Shown here in pieces: positions 7,747-18,039 of a stretch of 18,914 bases of DNA. The stretch lies in the NCBI GenBank assembly GCA_015499995.1, contig JADNRV010000662.1, forward strand, positions 1 to 18,914, read 5' to 3'. Made by a program: the position numbers and the translations under genes. Every line of letters begins with the position of its first letter. Within the stretch, counting starts at the first letter, position 1. This DNA is from Flammula alnicola. Taxonomy: Eukaryota; Basidiomycota; Agaricomycetes; Agaricales; Strophariaceae. The notes beneath the pieces are model-generated. The model had not been told where the DNA came from, did not search any database, and saw only the letters and a list, made by a program, of their open reading frames with translations.

Positions 7747-10700
7747 TCAACATTCAACCCTTACCAAGCTATCCAGTTCATTGAAGAGCACATCGTCCTG
7801 GAGCACGTCCCGCATCATTAACATCTCCCAAGCAATATCCCGATTGCCACCAAGCATTCCAGTCCCTTTCTCCACGCCCGAATCCACACCATCCGAAAAG
7901 CCCATACCGAACGACAGAACTGGCATTGTTGGTTCGGAGGTATCAACTAAGTCTTCTGCTTTATCCAGTAATTTCATGGTTTCGATGGCTCGCCGTGCCG
8001 AGATCACGTAACCACCACGCCCGTCATGATTCGGTATCGCAAGAACTCTCTGAGCCATTCGAAGCATGACATGCTTGAATCCCAATCTTCTGTCGCTCCT
8101 GATTTTCTGCTTCAATTCATACGGTGCGAGGAAAACCAAGGAATAGATGGCCATAACGATCTTCTCGACGAACCCGAGCCAATAGTCTCTTTGCATGAGA
8201 AGGAAGTCGGCGTCAACTATCGGAAGGCGATGGACCAGACTGTCCAACAATAACCAAAGTGTCGGAGGCGGAACGGCTTTCGTGATCACTTGACGATTTA
8301 TATCGGCCTGGCTGAAACGGGTGAAGACATCTAGAGCGATGTCTGCAAGCGCTGGAGGTCTCCGGTTTGCGTTCGGGGGAACTCCTGCTAGCTGTATGCT
8401 GGCGAGAGGAGGGACAGAATCGGCAGGATCCACGAGGTAGGAAGCAAACAGCTCAAATGCGCGCCTAGTCATTCGCAGAGTTGTGGGTGATGAGGAATTA
8501 TTGGAGAGGTTAATGAGGTTAGCAATTCCCATGAGGATGTTCATTGTTTCTCTGCGAATGAGCAAGAGATCTGAAAGAGATAGACATTTTGAAACAGGTG
8601 CTGGAGGTTTCCCGTTGACCTGCTCCACGGCACATAAACGAAGCAGCATGTCGAGGAGCCTTGGCTGATTTGAGATGAATTCCCAGTTATCCATAACGGT
8701 CGACAGGTTGCGAATGATGTTGACAACGGCTATTATGACATTCGCAGGTCGCTGCTGGGGTCCCAAATTCGGGTCTTTCGAACCTTGATGTTTTTCGAGT
8801 GAAGCAAATGGACAGCCTTGCGTCTCCTGAACCAGGGCTACTAGTCCTCGATTGGTAAATATTTCTGAACTGCCTTCCATAGATTCCGGGCCCATGCTCT
8901 CGGGTCCACCGAAGGCGAGTTCTTCCATTAGATCCAATATATCGTCAAGTAGATCCGGGCAGTTGTAGATAGGAAACCCGGAACCTGACGTCTGGCCTCT
9001 CATTGTTGATAATACGGTGAGGGTTGTCAAGGCATAGGACAATTCGATGGAAAGCCGTGATCGTATGGACATGCAAAGGCACTCAATGTCCACGACTCCC
9101 CAGTCATTGATGTCGCGCAAGGGCCTCCTGGGAACCAATGATTGCCATTCCTGATCAATAGTATGCAGATCCCGTCCTCCATAGGTTTCAACGTCGCGTT
9201 TCAAAGGGATATATTCGATTTTGCGACGTGAGGCTTGTTGGCGAGGGCGCGCCTGTGCACTCAAACTGGATGGAGGTTGCGAGCCCTGACGAACGCCAGA
9301 GTTGGTGGAGTCATCTGGGGTCATTGACATTAACATCTAGCGGACGAAAATGAGTGAAACACGAAGGACAGCATATACGAGCATACATACTGAATTGCTT
9401 TCTGGAGGCTCTGTGAATATGCATAAGACAACAGGGCTGTGAAGAGAAGAGCTCAAGACGTACCAGTTTTCTGTCGGACCCTTTTCATATCTCTTTCCTC
9501 TTGGTCATGCTTGCGCTTTATGCCTTGGATATCCTGGTCCAGGAGATTGGAATCGACGGTGTGTGCAAGGGAATCTATTTCAGAAGACACCATGGGGCTG
9601 TGGGAATCGGGTGCCAAAATCTGATGAGGATTCTGGGAGGAAGCGGATCTATGTTGGTTGTGCATGGGGGGATATTGGTTTAAACCGTTAGCGGGGGGTA
9701 TAGCTTGCGACACGAGGCCATTGGCATTCATTGGTCGTATTCCCGGTTGTTGCATGTTTGACATTCCGGCGGGGCGACCGAGGCTAGAGGTGGTTGGAAA
9801 TTGCTGTCCGGGCATGCTTCCTTGCCTTTGGGGTATGTGCGCCTTCTTCTGCTGTTCTTGAATGTTTTTCTTGTACATCTCCTCAAAAGGGTGCAGAATC
9901 GCCATATAATACTGCGAAAGCATCAGAGCCACTGAGGATGAATTGTTAGCCTGCACTGAAGGAAATTCTTCGGGTAAGTCGAAGTGTTGGAGAATGGCGC
10001 CCCATCCATTCGCAGTCGTGACCTGTTCGTTGTTTAAAGACATATCGAATTAATACGACGGGTCACTCACATTCTGACCGCCTCCGTTCTGAAAGACCAA
10101 GCCCCAAAGCTTGAACAGGTCCACATCTTTGCCAGCAAGCACGAAGGAACCTATTTCTTTTGATGGTTCGATGATGCCCCATGGTGAATGGCTTGGGTCG
10201 TAGTTAGGAGACGGAACGCCCGTAAGTTGTGGGGGTAGCGGTGTTCCGCGTTTGGCCATGAGGCCAGCGAGGCCTTGGAGGAAACCATATTGGCGCTGCT
10301 TTAAAGGTGAATTCGTCTGAGATTGATTGCGCGACGAATTAGGTTGTGCCATGGAAGGGTCAAGAAAAGAGGCGTTGGTGGCCGAGTTTGGAGTTTGTGG
10401 GAGCCCATAATTGTTTGGCATCTGGAAATTCGCATGTCCGTTGGTAGAGTGGGTCAAAAGTTCATGACTGCCGGGAGGATAGCTATGTGAGTTGATTCCT
10501 CCGAGGAATGGACCCGAACTTGTTCCGCCGGGAGTAGACATAGAGGATGGAGCAATACGAGTATTCTGAGCTATTCTTGCCTGGTTTGCGGCAGTTAGGG
10601 CAGCCATTTGTTTGGCAACTTGGGGAGAGTCAAGAAGAAACGAGGAAGAGTCGATAGGAGCGGAGGAGGAGGGGAAAGATGGGAAACCGGACTGTTGGTT

Positions 10701-10799
10701 TTGCTGTTGGGCGCGACCTTGCTGGTGCCCATTCTGGGGTCTGTCAGAAAGAAGTCAACAACCATCGGAATACAAGTAATGGACGGTATCTTACAACAT
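7747..10799 (-). CDS. SWI1: SWI/SNF remodeller ARID subunit (SWI1-like)
   Basis: This is the ARID-containing subunit of the nuclear ATP-dependent SWI/SNF complex, a counterpart of yeast Swi1 and animal ARID1. Minus-strand exons are 10799-10795 (ATG plus 2 nt), 10740-10071, 10022-9464, 9410-9391 (20 nt) and 9336-7747. They total 2844 nt, or 947 aa. The N-terminus is Q/S/P/N-rich and disordered-looking. The ARID spans about 152-280: it starts GFLQGLAGLMAKRG, contains the hallmark VDLFKLWGLVFQNGGGQNV, and ends in SQYYMAILHPFEEMYKKN. The hallmark is cut by the exon 2/3 junction and closes only after splicing. A low-complexity linker and a basic patch (KRKHDQEERDMKRVRQK) follow. The last 529 residues are a helical C-terminal region typical of fungal Swi1. 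Exon 1 and the micro-exon are inferred from phase and splice signals. An alternative end would splice at GTAAGG near 7754; I kept the direct stop. Confidence 0.9.
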
Positions 10800-11141
10800 T
10801 TTCAATCTCAAATTTAAAGAAAGCTCGAGGCTGGGAAGTTGTTATTCCGATTCAACAAACAACCGCCGCACTTAAAACAGCCCAATCACCGTCACACAAA
10901 CCCACTCTCAGGAGCATAACTCTCTCTTCCGAGGCCTGTATATTCTGCACCGGTGTCATATATTCTCATTTCTGTCTTTTAGCATATCCCCGAAGTATTT
11001 CCTGGAGCACGGCCCAAGCGGAATGCGTGGAACTATATATGACCTGCCATGGATTACTCCGAACCCATAATGGGCATGTCACGCACGTCACACGGCGATT
11101 CAGACGTGACAATATTTTTTTCTTCTCCTTCATCGTTCGCC
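10800..11141. promoter_or_regulatory. Divergent promoter of SWI1 and DUF1764 gene
   Basis: The two start codons face away from each other across 342 bp, so both promoters must share this interval. It has a CCAAT box at 10882-10886 and a TATATAT at 11034-11040, about 100 bp before the DUF1764 start. GTCAC/GTGAC half-sites near 11087-11110 resemble CRE-type sites. Confidence 0.5.
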
Positions 11142-11773
11142 ATGTCTGAAATCGACGACATCTTTGCCGGCAAGGCCAAAGGAAAACTACCTTCGTCTCC
11201 CCTTAAAGTCGCTTCTTCCTCTTCACATCCGCCTCTCAAGAAGGACAAGAAGAAGAAAAGAAAAACAAAGCTTGATGTTGTTCCAGATGATCCTAACTTG
11301 CACACGCGCGACGCGTCGGCGGTAGTGTCCTCCTCGAAGAAACGCCCGCCGCCTGAGACGGTTGTCGACACATCTCACCGTTTATCAGGTCCCTCAAAAC
11401 GCCGCAAAGGCGAACAAGCTCCTGATGATTCCAAACCCTTGAAGTCTGGCAAGTCCAGTAAGAAAAGTGTGAATGATGACGTTGCTTTCAAGGATTCCAG
11501 AGGCTCGTCAGATCGTAAGTTTTCCAGCTTGACATAATAATTCTGTCTAACTTTTTATCAGGTCGCAAAACGGAGGAGGGCTGGATTGTCTACAAAGAGG
11601 ATGAGCTTGGCATTGGCGATGAAGGCGGTGGTAAGCTACTGTGCGTCCGCGATTTCTTACTTTTCACTGCAATTTTGAATCAGACACTCCATTGTGTCCC
11701 TTTGATTGTGATTGCTGTAAGTTTTCCTCTGAAGTGATCCTATTGCATCTTAAACTTCTTGATAGGTTTTTGA
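11142..11773 (+). CDS. DUF1764 family protein
   Basis: Four exons, 11142-11514, 11562-11630, 11684-11716 and 11766-11773, give 483 nt and 160 aa. The C-terminus after splicing reads EGWIVYKEDELGIGDEGG, then DTPLCPFDCDCCF and stop. CPFDCDCCF at the very end is the hallmark of the eukaryotic DUF1764 family; its closely spaced cysteines suggest a metal site. The N-terminus MSEIDDIFAGK is also typical, which is why I chose this ATG over an in-frame one 31 codons upstream at 11049. Residues 33-43 (KKDKKKKRKTK) look like a nuclear localisation signal, and the middle is S/K-rich. The last exon contributes only the end of a Cys codon, Phe and the stop. The molecular role is unknown. Confidence 0.92.
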
Positions 11774-12187
11774 AAGTCACTTACCCGGATCGTTCTTTTG
11801 CAATGTATATCTTTTCCTTTTCTCACTCTCGTCTAAATCTCGTTTCGAATGCGCACGGCTCTTTCGAAGCCTCTCTAATCGCATTCCACGGTTGGCTGAG
11901 GTCAATTTGTAGCCAATATTGATCATTCCTATTAATATAAATCTTCCAATAGTGTTGTTATTTGGAGATATCTGGCGAAAGCTTTTACGGGAAAACATAT
12001 ACCTGTGCTTACAAAAGATGTTGATGTTTTGTAGGATTGTCAATTAACGAGTTCGCCTCCAGTCTACTTCTTTCCCTTTTTTCGGAGGTTTCGCGTTTCG
12101 CGCATCACATATGATTCTCATAATCCCATAATATTACACACGGCATATCGCAAAAGTAGTACAAGAATAAATTATTTTAGACGTCCA
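11774..12187. other. Convergent intergenic region, nothing recognised
   Basis: This 414-bp stretch lies between the 3' ends of the DUF1764 and cyclin H genes. It should contain both polyadenylation regions. Two short open frames overlap it without recognisable content. I see no repeat or RNA gene. Confidence 0.5.
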
Positions 12188-13391
12188 TCAGTCGTCGTCG
12201 TCGTCGTCGTAATCAACCAGACCCCGCTTTTGTGCCAATACATTCCCGAAGGGATCCTCGTCGTCCATTCCCTTCTGCAATTCAGCCTTTTTATTGCGCT
12301 TTTCTTCGGCTAGTCGTTCTTCTTCCTGTTTCCGAGCAATGTAGGCTTTACTGCCGACGACCTTCTCTGGGTTTTTGCACAACTTCAGCCGTCTATCCAC
12401 TTCGCGTACGGACTCCACGTTGGGCGGATGGCCATGAGATGTGATCATTACTTTGATGTCCTCGATGAATTTTGGCAGGCTTGAGAACTCAGCAGACTGT
12501 TTCGTAGCGACCCATCGAGAAGCTATTTCAGGGAGGATTAACGAAAACGCCGCTAGGGCAATTTGGGAAGGCGTATAAATCAACTCTGCGTCTGTTAGGC
12601 GAGAGGCGCGAACATGATTCAAGGCGGCATCATACAGGTCGGGCTGGAGTTTCTCTTTGAGATCGGAAAGATTCTAGAGGCGCGTATTAATTAGTTTCGA
12701 TAACGTCGCGACCAACTGAACGTACCTGTATATCAAGCCAGATACCCCAGAGGGCTCTATGTGCATGCCAAACCGCAAACTCGAATCCTAGACTTTGAGC
12801 AACCAGAAATTCAAGGTCAAGGACGTCGTTGGGAGCCGTCTTAGGTATGTGCGTGGTATATGTTTCCAGGGATATTGGGTTATTGGTCGTTTTCGTTGCA
12901 AGGAACAGGGCCGTTAACCTGGAAGGAATCAGTGGCCAGACGACAACGATAATAAATAGAGTAATTACTCACATAACGTTCTTGGGGTGCCAGTCCATGA
13001 CCGTATTCTTTAAATAGAAGCGCTTGAGGTAAGTAACTGCGGTTGCCTCAACTTCCTCTGGAAACCGGAAGAATCCACATAGTTGATTAATTTTGGTGAT
13101 GTATAGTTTGACCAGCAACACCTCCTCGTCTGCCGTCAGGAAGGATACGTTGCTCGATGATCCTGGCTAAAATTTAGGTTTAGTGTGAAAAAGTGAGGAG
13201 AAGATGGCAACAATAGAAACTACCTCATCGGTCTCGAACTTCGTCCGAATGACTGCGACGGCTGCTTCATTGAGAGTTGCACGGATATGAGCTAGTTGCT
13301 CAACGGAGAACCTCCAATTCCTGCATTGCGTGCTGGCTTCGTACAAAAAGACCTTTGGCTGAGCGATTGTATTTGTAGAGACCGGAGACAT
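12188..13391 (-). CDS. CCL1: Cyclin H, TFIIH/CAK subunit (Ccl1-like)
   Basis: Cyclin H activates CDK7 (Kin28/Mcs6) in the nuclear CDK-activating kinase of TFIIH, which phosphorylates the RNA polymerase II tail. Four minus-strand exons, 13391-13224, 13166-12973, 12918-12726 and 12673-12188, give 1041 nt and 346 aa, close to animal cyclin H. Residues 17-31 (LYEASTQCRNWRFSV) and 32-50 (EQLAHIRATLNEAAVAVIR) are the characteristic cyclin H N-terminal region. The first cyclin box spans about 70-165 and contains TYLKRFYLKNTVMDWHPKNV (101-120) followed by MLTALFLATK (121-130). The second fold follows (DLEFLVAQSLGFEFAVWHAH, then TPSQIALAAFSLILPEI). The tail is charged and ends YDDDDDD, encoded by a GTC-type repeat on the plus strand. 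All boundaries are GT..AG and in phase. Confidence 0.95.
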
Positions 13392-13599
13392 TAAATTAGC
13401 ATTCAGCCCTGGAATGCTGTCCAGTTGAACAATGCGATAGAAGCAGCATCAAGAAATCCATCATCTTCATAACATGACTTATCTAATGGTGATTTGTCAC
13501 TGAGCGCGTCAATAAATCTAAATAACGCGAGAATGTTGTTACACTATGTATGTAAGTTACTCCTTATCCCCAGACCAACACCTATTTCCAGTTTTTCAT
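13392..13599. promoter_or_regulatory. Divergent promoter, cyclin H / DUF7726-like gene
   Basis: Only 208 bp separate the two opposed start codons, so regulatory sequence is probably shared. I see no canonical TATA box; AT-rich patches occur near 13510-13530. Confidence 0.4.
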
Positions 13600-14407
13600 A
13601 TGGCATCTAAGCGCAAATCCGATGCCATTGAATCCGAAGCTTTCGTCAGTGAATCTGGGGGGCCTTTTACACGCGTCCTCATACCGCTCGACCCTCCCGC
13701 CAAAAAAGCTCGTGTCTCGCCCACATCGGACGCGTCTAGCTCCACGCTGAAGGATAAGAAGCCGCAAGATGACTCCAAACCTCAGAGTTGGAGAGACGTT
13801 AAGCTCCCAAGCGAAGGTGAAGTGCGTCGCCCATTCAATTACCTTGAAAATCCGTGAGCTGGCTTCCTAACCATTTTGCACTTGCACTTTAGGATGGCGG
13901 AGTACGTGTGTAGTGAGTAGCAGTACTATACTCTTCTCTGTCCGCACCTCACCCTGCCTTGATATAGTGATGATTGTGGTGACGTTCGTCGCAAGATACG
14001 GCTCCTGCAGCAGACTCCTGGTTGGAAAGTAAGTCCTTTTGCTCTTGATCGTGGACCCGTAGCATGATGAACGACCTTTCTACGCCAGGTGACGCACTGG
14101 CTGCAGGAGATTGGTAATATCAATAGTAATTCCTATAATCGTTTCAGTAAGTGTCTCAATTTGCTTGATGCGAATAGTCGGATTATCATCTGCATAGTGA
14201 GGGAAAAAGGCAAATTCGATGGTGCAGCCAATGGCACATATTACTGCGCGTATGTTCAGTCAATGTTTCTCAACAATCCGCATTACTGATCACAATGCTT
14301 ACTATAGGTATGTCTATTTTGAAAAAGTGAGAGTTTTGGAAGGGAAAAAGAAGACTGCCAAACGGAAGAGCTATGAAAAGGAACTTCCCAATGGTTTTCT
14401 TCTCTAG
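13600..14407 (+). CDS. Small basic protein of fungal DUF7726-like family
   Basis: Six exons, 13600-13821, 13893-13912, 13968-14028, 14089-14146, 14198-14249 and 14308-14407, give 513 nt and 170 aa. The N-terminal 70 residues are K/S/P-rich and disordered-looking. The spliced core reads VYDDCGDVRRKIRLL, GWKVTHWLQEIGNINSNSYN, then MREKGKFDGAANGTYYCAYV and YFEKVRVLEGKKK. This resembles the helical, helix-turn-helix-like repeat of fungal proteins listed, from memory, as DUF7726; a nucleic-acid-binding role is inference. I chose the donor GTGCGT at 13822 over GTGAGC at 13853 because only the former puts the 20-nt second exon in the frame that yields VYDDC. The last exon ends LPNGFLL and stop. Confidence 0.85.
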
Positions 14408-14467
14408 AAATCCACTTCTATGTTTTCGCTGGCAAATCCTAGGTGGAATAGACGAGTATTTCAGTTT

Positions 14468-15100
14468 TTAGCTACTTTCCTGATTTTTTAACCATATTGT
14501 AATCCACTCTACTATCCTGGCAACATTGGACTCTAGTTGTTCCAAGTTCTCGCTTTCAAGTTCGACAACGATTTCTGGTGCGTACGAGCTTCGAGCTTCT
14601 TCGAGTACTACTTGCATAATTTCTGCCTCGTTGTTCTCCTGAATTTTTTTGAGCGGATAGCCCCTACGCGCACAGTTAGCCGTGCTCGACTGATGTGCTA
14701 TGGATCAACCAACCTTTTTTCTAGACGTTCCCATAGTTTTGTATGGTTGCATCGGAGGACTACCACCAGATCAGCCCAACGCTCGGGAAAAGCTTCGCAT
14801 GTGTGCCAGTCAAGAATAAGGCCACCTTCAGCGATCAAGGGTTCCAGATCATCCAATAACTATTCATATCGTTGCAGCAGATTGGTGCGGTGAATATATG
14901 GGAAGACTTACCCTATCTTCATCTACGGTGTAGGTCTGCCATTCCTCGTCGTACTTTTCATACAACCCTCGCTCCTTCACCCATTCGCTCACGTTGATGT
15001 GTTTAAGAGGAACAGGAGATTCGTTGGCAAGGAGGGACGCGTGCGTCGACTTGCCGGTTCCGGGAGTTCCTGTCAAGACGATAACTGGACCTTTAGCCAT
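14468..15100 (-). CDS. FAP7: Adenylate kinase isoenzyme 6 (Fap7/hCINAP)
   Basis: This is a P-loop NMP kinase/ATPase that acts in the nucleus and cytoplasm on late 40S ribosome maturation (with Rps14) and converts ATP plus AMP to two ADP. Minus-strand exons 15100-14912, 14859-14714 and 14663-14468 give 531 nt and 176 aa (family about 170-190). The Walker A GTPGTGKS is at 11-18. The NMP region reads HINVSEWVKERGLYEKYDEE, followed by TVDEDR-LLDDLEP. The segment DWHTCEAFPERWADLVVVLR matches the family's base-binding region. The lid carries KRGYPLKKIQENNEAEI. The tail (NVARIVEWITIWLKN) is typical. All catalytic segments are present. It converges on the preceding gene with only 60 bp between stop codons, so 3' ends probably overlap as RNA. 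Confidence 0.96.
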
Positions 15101-15805
15101 TGGTGTTAACTTGTTGCGAGATCTGAATTGGAGATGTGCTCAGTATGTGAGGTGTTAGATAGACTACATGGTCTCGATGCAGCTTGAAAAATTAAATAAT
15201 GCACACGATTATAAAGCGGGCCGGTGAGATCCGCCTGGGTATGGGAGTATTTTGTGGTCGATTGACGATCTTCACCGTCTATGTATCACTCTCAATTGTC
15301 ACTTGCCTCGGCGAGGACGGTGGGTTCGCCAAGCAACAGATTCATTTAATCTCACCCTTCTGGTTAGAAAACATGTCATCTGCTGATGGCACATTGGTAT
15401 TTCGCAGGCGCTTCACCTTCCCCTGCGACAATATTGACATGCCAATCCGATCCTTAGGAAATGTCGACCAAGTAGTGGTTACCGTCACCAGATACCGGCA
15501 ACATCCTTTGAGCTTCAACAATTACCAACGTCGCCACATGATCCATTCTGTGAGACTTTGGCGTCTTCCGGACGATAAACTGTACATACTCCCATGACCG
15601 ACATATCCAATTATAGCCAGCCCTCCTCAATTCTCCTACCAAAAAACTACCATGATTCCGCCTTTCGACCATTAACCAAGAACTGCAGTGCAGACATGCT
15701 CGACCTCGTCTCCAGATTCTCGAGCAAGCTGGAGCTTTGAATCTTTTGAATTTGACATTCCTTCTGCTGTCCAGCGTTGATTCCGCTGCGCAGGTCTCTG
15801 CTTCA
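15101..15805. promoter_or_regulatory. Long divergent region, AK6 / seven-helix gene
   Basis: This 705-bp interval separates the AK6 start codon from the first in-frame ATG of the seven-helix gene. It contains TATAAAG at 15210-15216 on the plus strand and an open frame described separately. Before the ATG at 15806, the seven-helix frame is open back to a stop at 15653. That extension includes a hydrophobic stretch (TTGAAT onward from 15737, LLNLTFLLLSSV) with no ATG, hinting at an unplaced upstream exon. Confidence 0.4.
15241..15597 (+). CDS. Possible small secreted protein or 5' exon
   Basis: An ATG-initiated frame of 118 codons (132 from an earlier ATG at 15199). From 15241 it begins MGVFCGRLTIFTVYVSLSIV and continues TCLGEDGG, which looks like a signal peptide with a cleavage site. 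The remainder has no motif I know. A TATAAAG lies 30 bp before this ATG, too close for a normal leader. Alternatively a donor GTGAGA at 15550 (phase 0) could splice to the acceptor CTGCAG ending at 15688, which has ATTAAC branch-like sequence nearby and is in phase with the seven-helix gene. Chance is also possible. I keep it only as a candidate. Confidence 0.25.
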   Translation: MGVFCGRLTIFTVYVSLSIVTCLGEDGGFAKQQIHLISPFWLENMSSADGTLVFRRRFTFPCDNIDMPIRSLGNVDQVVVTVTRYRQHPLSFNNYQRRHMIHSVRLWRLPDDKLYILP

Positions 15806-18039
15806 ATGATGGCACCATCCCCGACGGATGTATCCCAGGAGCCCGTTTTTTCCACTTCGCCCACCAGGAGCTCAATCACCGTCAACACGACCCCCACGTC
15901 GGTTCATCAAAATATCCTCCAACCTCGTATCACTCCTGCACCGTCGTCTTGTCCACCAAATACACTCGTTGTTCAATTGTCTACGACTTTGGTCATACCC
16001 AATTACAATTTATTCTATGCCCCAATTGCCATCGAGACATTTATCCCGACATATTCCACCCTCCCGGATGGTTCCCTCCTTACCCCTCCCTTCCACCAGG
16101 ACCTCATTAATTCCAACCTTGGATTGGTTCTCGCCGGGGCTCTTGCTACGGTGTTCGTAAGAAATATTCTCGTTTCGGGTGACTACATTCGCAGAGGCAA
16201 GGTCAAGAAGAAGACTCTTTTCTACGTATTATTTCTCAGCCAGATTCTGGCTCCTGTGGCAATCGTTCCTATTATACTTTCATACTTCACCCAACAAATG
16301 TCTTGCACTCTGTAAGTATTGATATAATGTCGTCATCAAATCGCTGACAGATAAACAGTGTCGTTATCCTCGCGTGCTTATCCGGAACCACTTCTCTGGC
16401 GCTTCTGGTGTGTTCAGTTTAATTATTTCTGTGTTGTTGTTGTTGAATCTTGTTTTAGATCACCGTAATTCTGGGTGTCAAGGTCTATAAATGCCTGAAC
16501 AACCGCCGGTTTATTCCTGTTGTTTTAGGGCTGTTCCAAATTGGATCTACTACAGTTGTCATTTTCGATGTCATTAAAACACGAGGGATTCGCCGGTTAA
16601 CAGGTAAATATGAAAGAATCCTGAAATTTTACTTCATACTAAACCTTGGGTACAGGCAGTTGTATAAGGACAGACGATCTGCGTTTTACTCGGTATTTCG
16701 TCATCCTTCAATTCTTAGAATCCCTTTTTATCTGTTGTTGCTGTATGTTGGTCAAGTTTGCCTCTCATGAATGTCGCTTATCTGGTATTTTTCTAGTTGT
16801 GTATGTTTGCTGGAAATCTCGAGGATCCCCTGCTGCTCGGGGTCGAATATCCATTGAACTCTCTATGGATGATCTTCCCATCGAATTTCCAAGTGATCCG
16901 GCTGACAATCTTCAAACCACACGACGAGGGTGGTGGGATTACGTACCCGAAAACCCAAGTGAAATGCGAACATCCCAGATAAAACTCGATTCTGCCAATG
17001 GATTGGACGAAAGGAGGGAGAGCACGTTCAGGGGATTCGTGAACAAAATGACGCGATCACGCTCCATGCAACAACCAGTCAGCTCCGACTCGAATGAGAA
17101 AGCATCGAAGCTGCAGAAGCGCTTGAACAATGCACACGGAAATCCATCCGCTGCCTCCCAAAGAGAAGACAGCGCGAATCCCTCTGCTCGGCATTCTTTT
17201 ACACCATCGTCAGCGAGTAAATTTAGGCGAATTGTGCCTCGGATGGAACTGTTTCAACAGGTCATGAAGGATGAGGTACGTGATTTAACATCTTGTAATA
17301 ACATCTTGTCACTGAATTCGTTTCTCAAGCTTCTCTATACCACCTTCATTACCTTTAATTGTGTCATTGTCGCGGTCCTTATTATAATTGGAGTCAACGT
17401 TAAAAACGGGTTGAGCGTCACCGGCTGGATTGCCTTAAATTGTATGCCATCATAGCGCATTGACGAATTTTCTGTCTGATGCATGTTTCAGGGTGTATAG
17501 TCTCTTTGCTTGCCATCCATAGCTTTGGACGCGTTGTCCACAGGCACGAAAGAGACGCACTCCTCCAGCATCCAACGACCTGTACGGCAATAGCTCGAGC
17601 CGCCAATGACATGGTCAAGAGGGATGAGCGAAACGGCAGACGAGTATTATCAAGTCTTCCCGGGAGGACGAAAAGCCTTCGAATAACCACCAGCACCATA
17701 AACCGATCTAGTGACCCGTTCGCAGACACACAACCTTTGGAACCAAATGCATCATTAAACTCGGCCCTGGGATACTCCTCTTCGATTATTTCTGTTGCAC
17801 GCTCATCTCCACTCCAAGAAAATCAGACCTCATATGCCCCCGATATGCTTACCCACTTTCCCTCTTCACCGCCTGACCAGGATTTTCCGACATCCAACTT
17901 GGCCACGCCAGTTGTGGCGCTTAGCGAGCTTGATGTTGCGCAACAAGAGTTCTCTCGGAGTTGGTTGGTTTCGTCCGGTTCATTCGAGGGTTATTCTCTA
18001 TTTGATGAGCATACTATGTCAAGAAAAGAGGCAACATAG
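15806..18039 (+). CDS. Orphan seven-helix membrane protein, GPCR-like layout
   Basis: Seven exons, 15806-16311, 16359-16407, 16459-16603, 16656-16742, 16797-17275, 17330-17441 and 17492-18039, give 1926 nt and 641 aa. The first about 100 residues are S/T/P-rich and probably extracellular. Helices lie at about 104-124, 137-161, 169-196, 203-224, 246-267, 424-446 and 451-474. Between helices 5 and 6 is a hydrophilic loop of about 155 residues rich in S, R and K, and the tail is about 165 residues. N-out, seven helices, a large third inner loop and a long tail match a receptor-like layout, but I recognise no known fungal receptor family. The start is uncertain: ATG 15806 is the first in frame, but the frame is open upstream over a signal-like stretch. 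Two introns (16743-16796, 17276-17329) are 54 nt, in frame and free of stops. Confidence 0.78.

Noticed and set aside
7416..7757. Minus-strand 113-codon frame joining SWI1 3' end and copy 6
   Set aside because: It runs through the target copy and the terminal repeat, and has no recognisable content.
11049..11141. Earlier in-frame ATG for the DUF1764 gene
   Set aside because: It would add 31 residues before the family-typical MSEIDDIF start and sits 9 bp after the TATA-like sequence.
12232..12444. Plus-strand frame over cyclin H exon 4
   Set aside because: It is a shadow of the conserved cyclin H coding sequence on the other strand.
14537..14893. Plus-strand 118-codon frame
   Set aside because: It is antisense to AK6 exons 2 and 3, which are clearly coding.
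15454..15897. Minus-strand 147-codon frame
   Set aside because: It starts at GTG and overlaps the coding start of the seven-helix gene and its upstream frame; it looks like an antisense shadow.
16646..17455. A separate 269-aa gene
   Set aside because: It is exons 4-6 of the seven-helix gene read through two stop-free introns; its first codon lies inside an intron.
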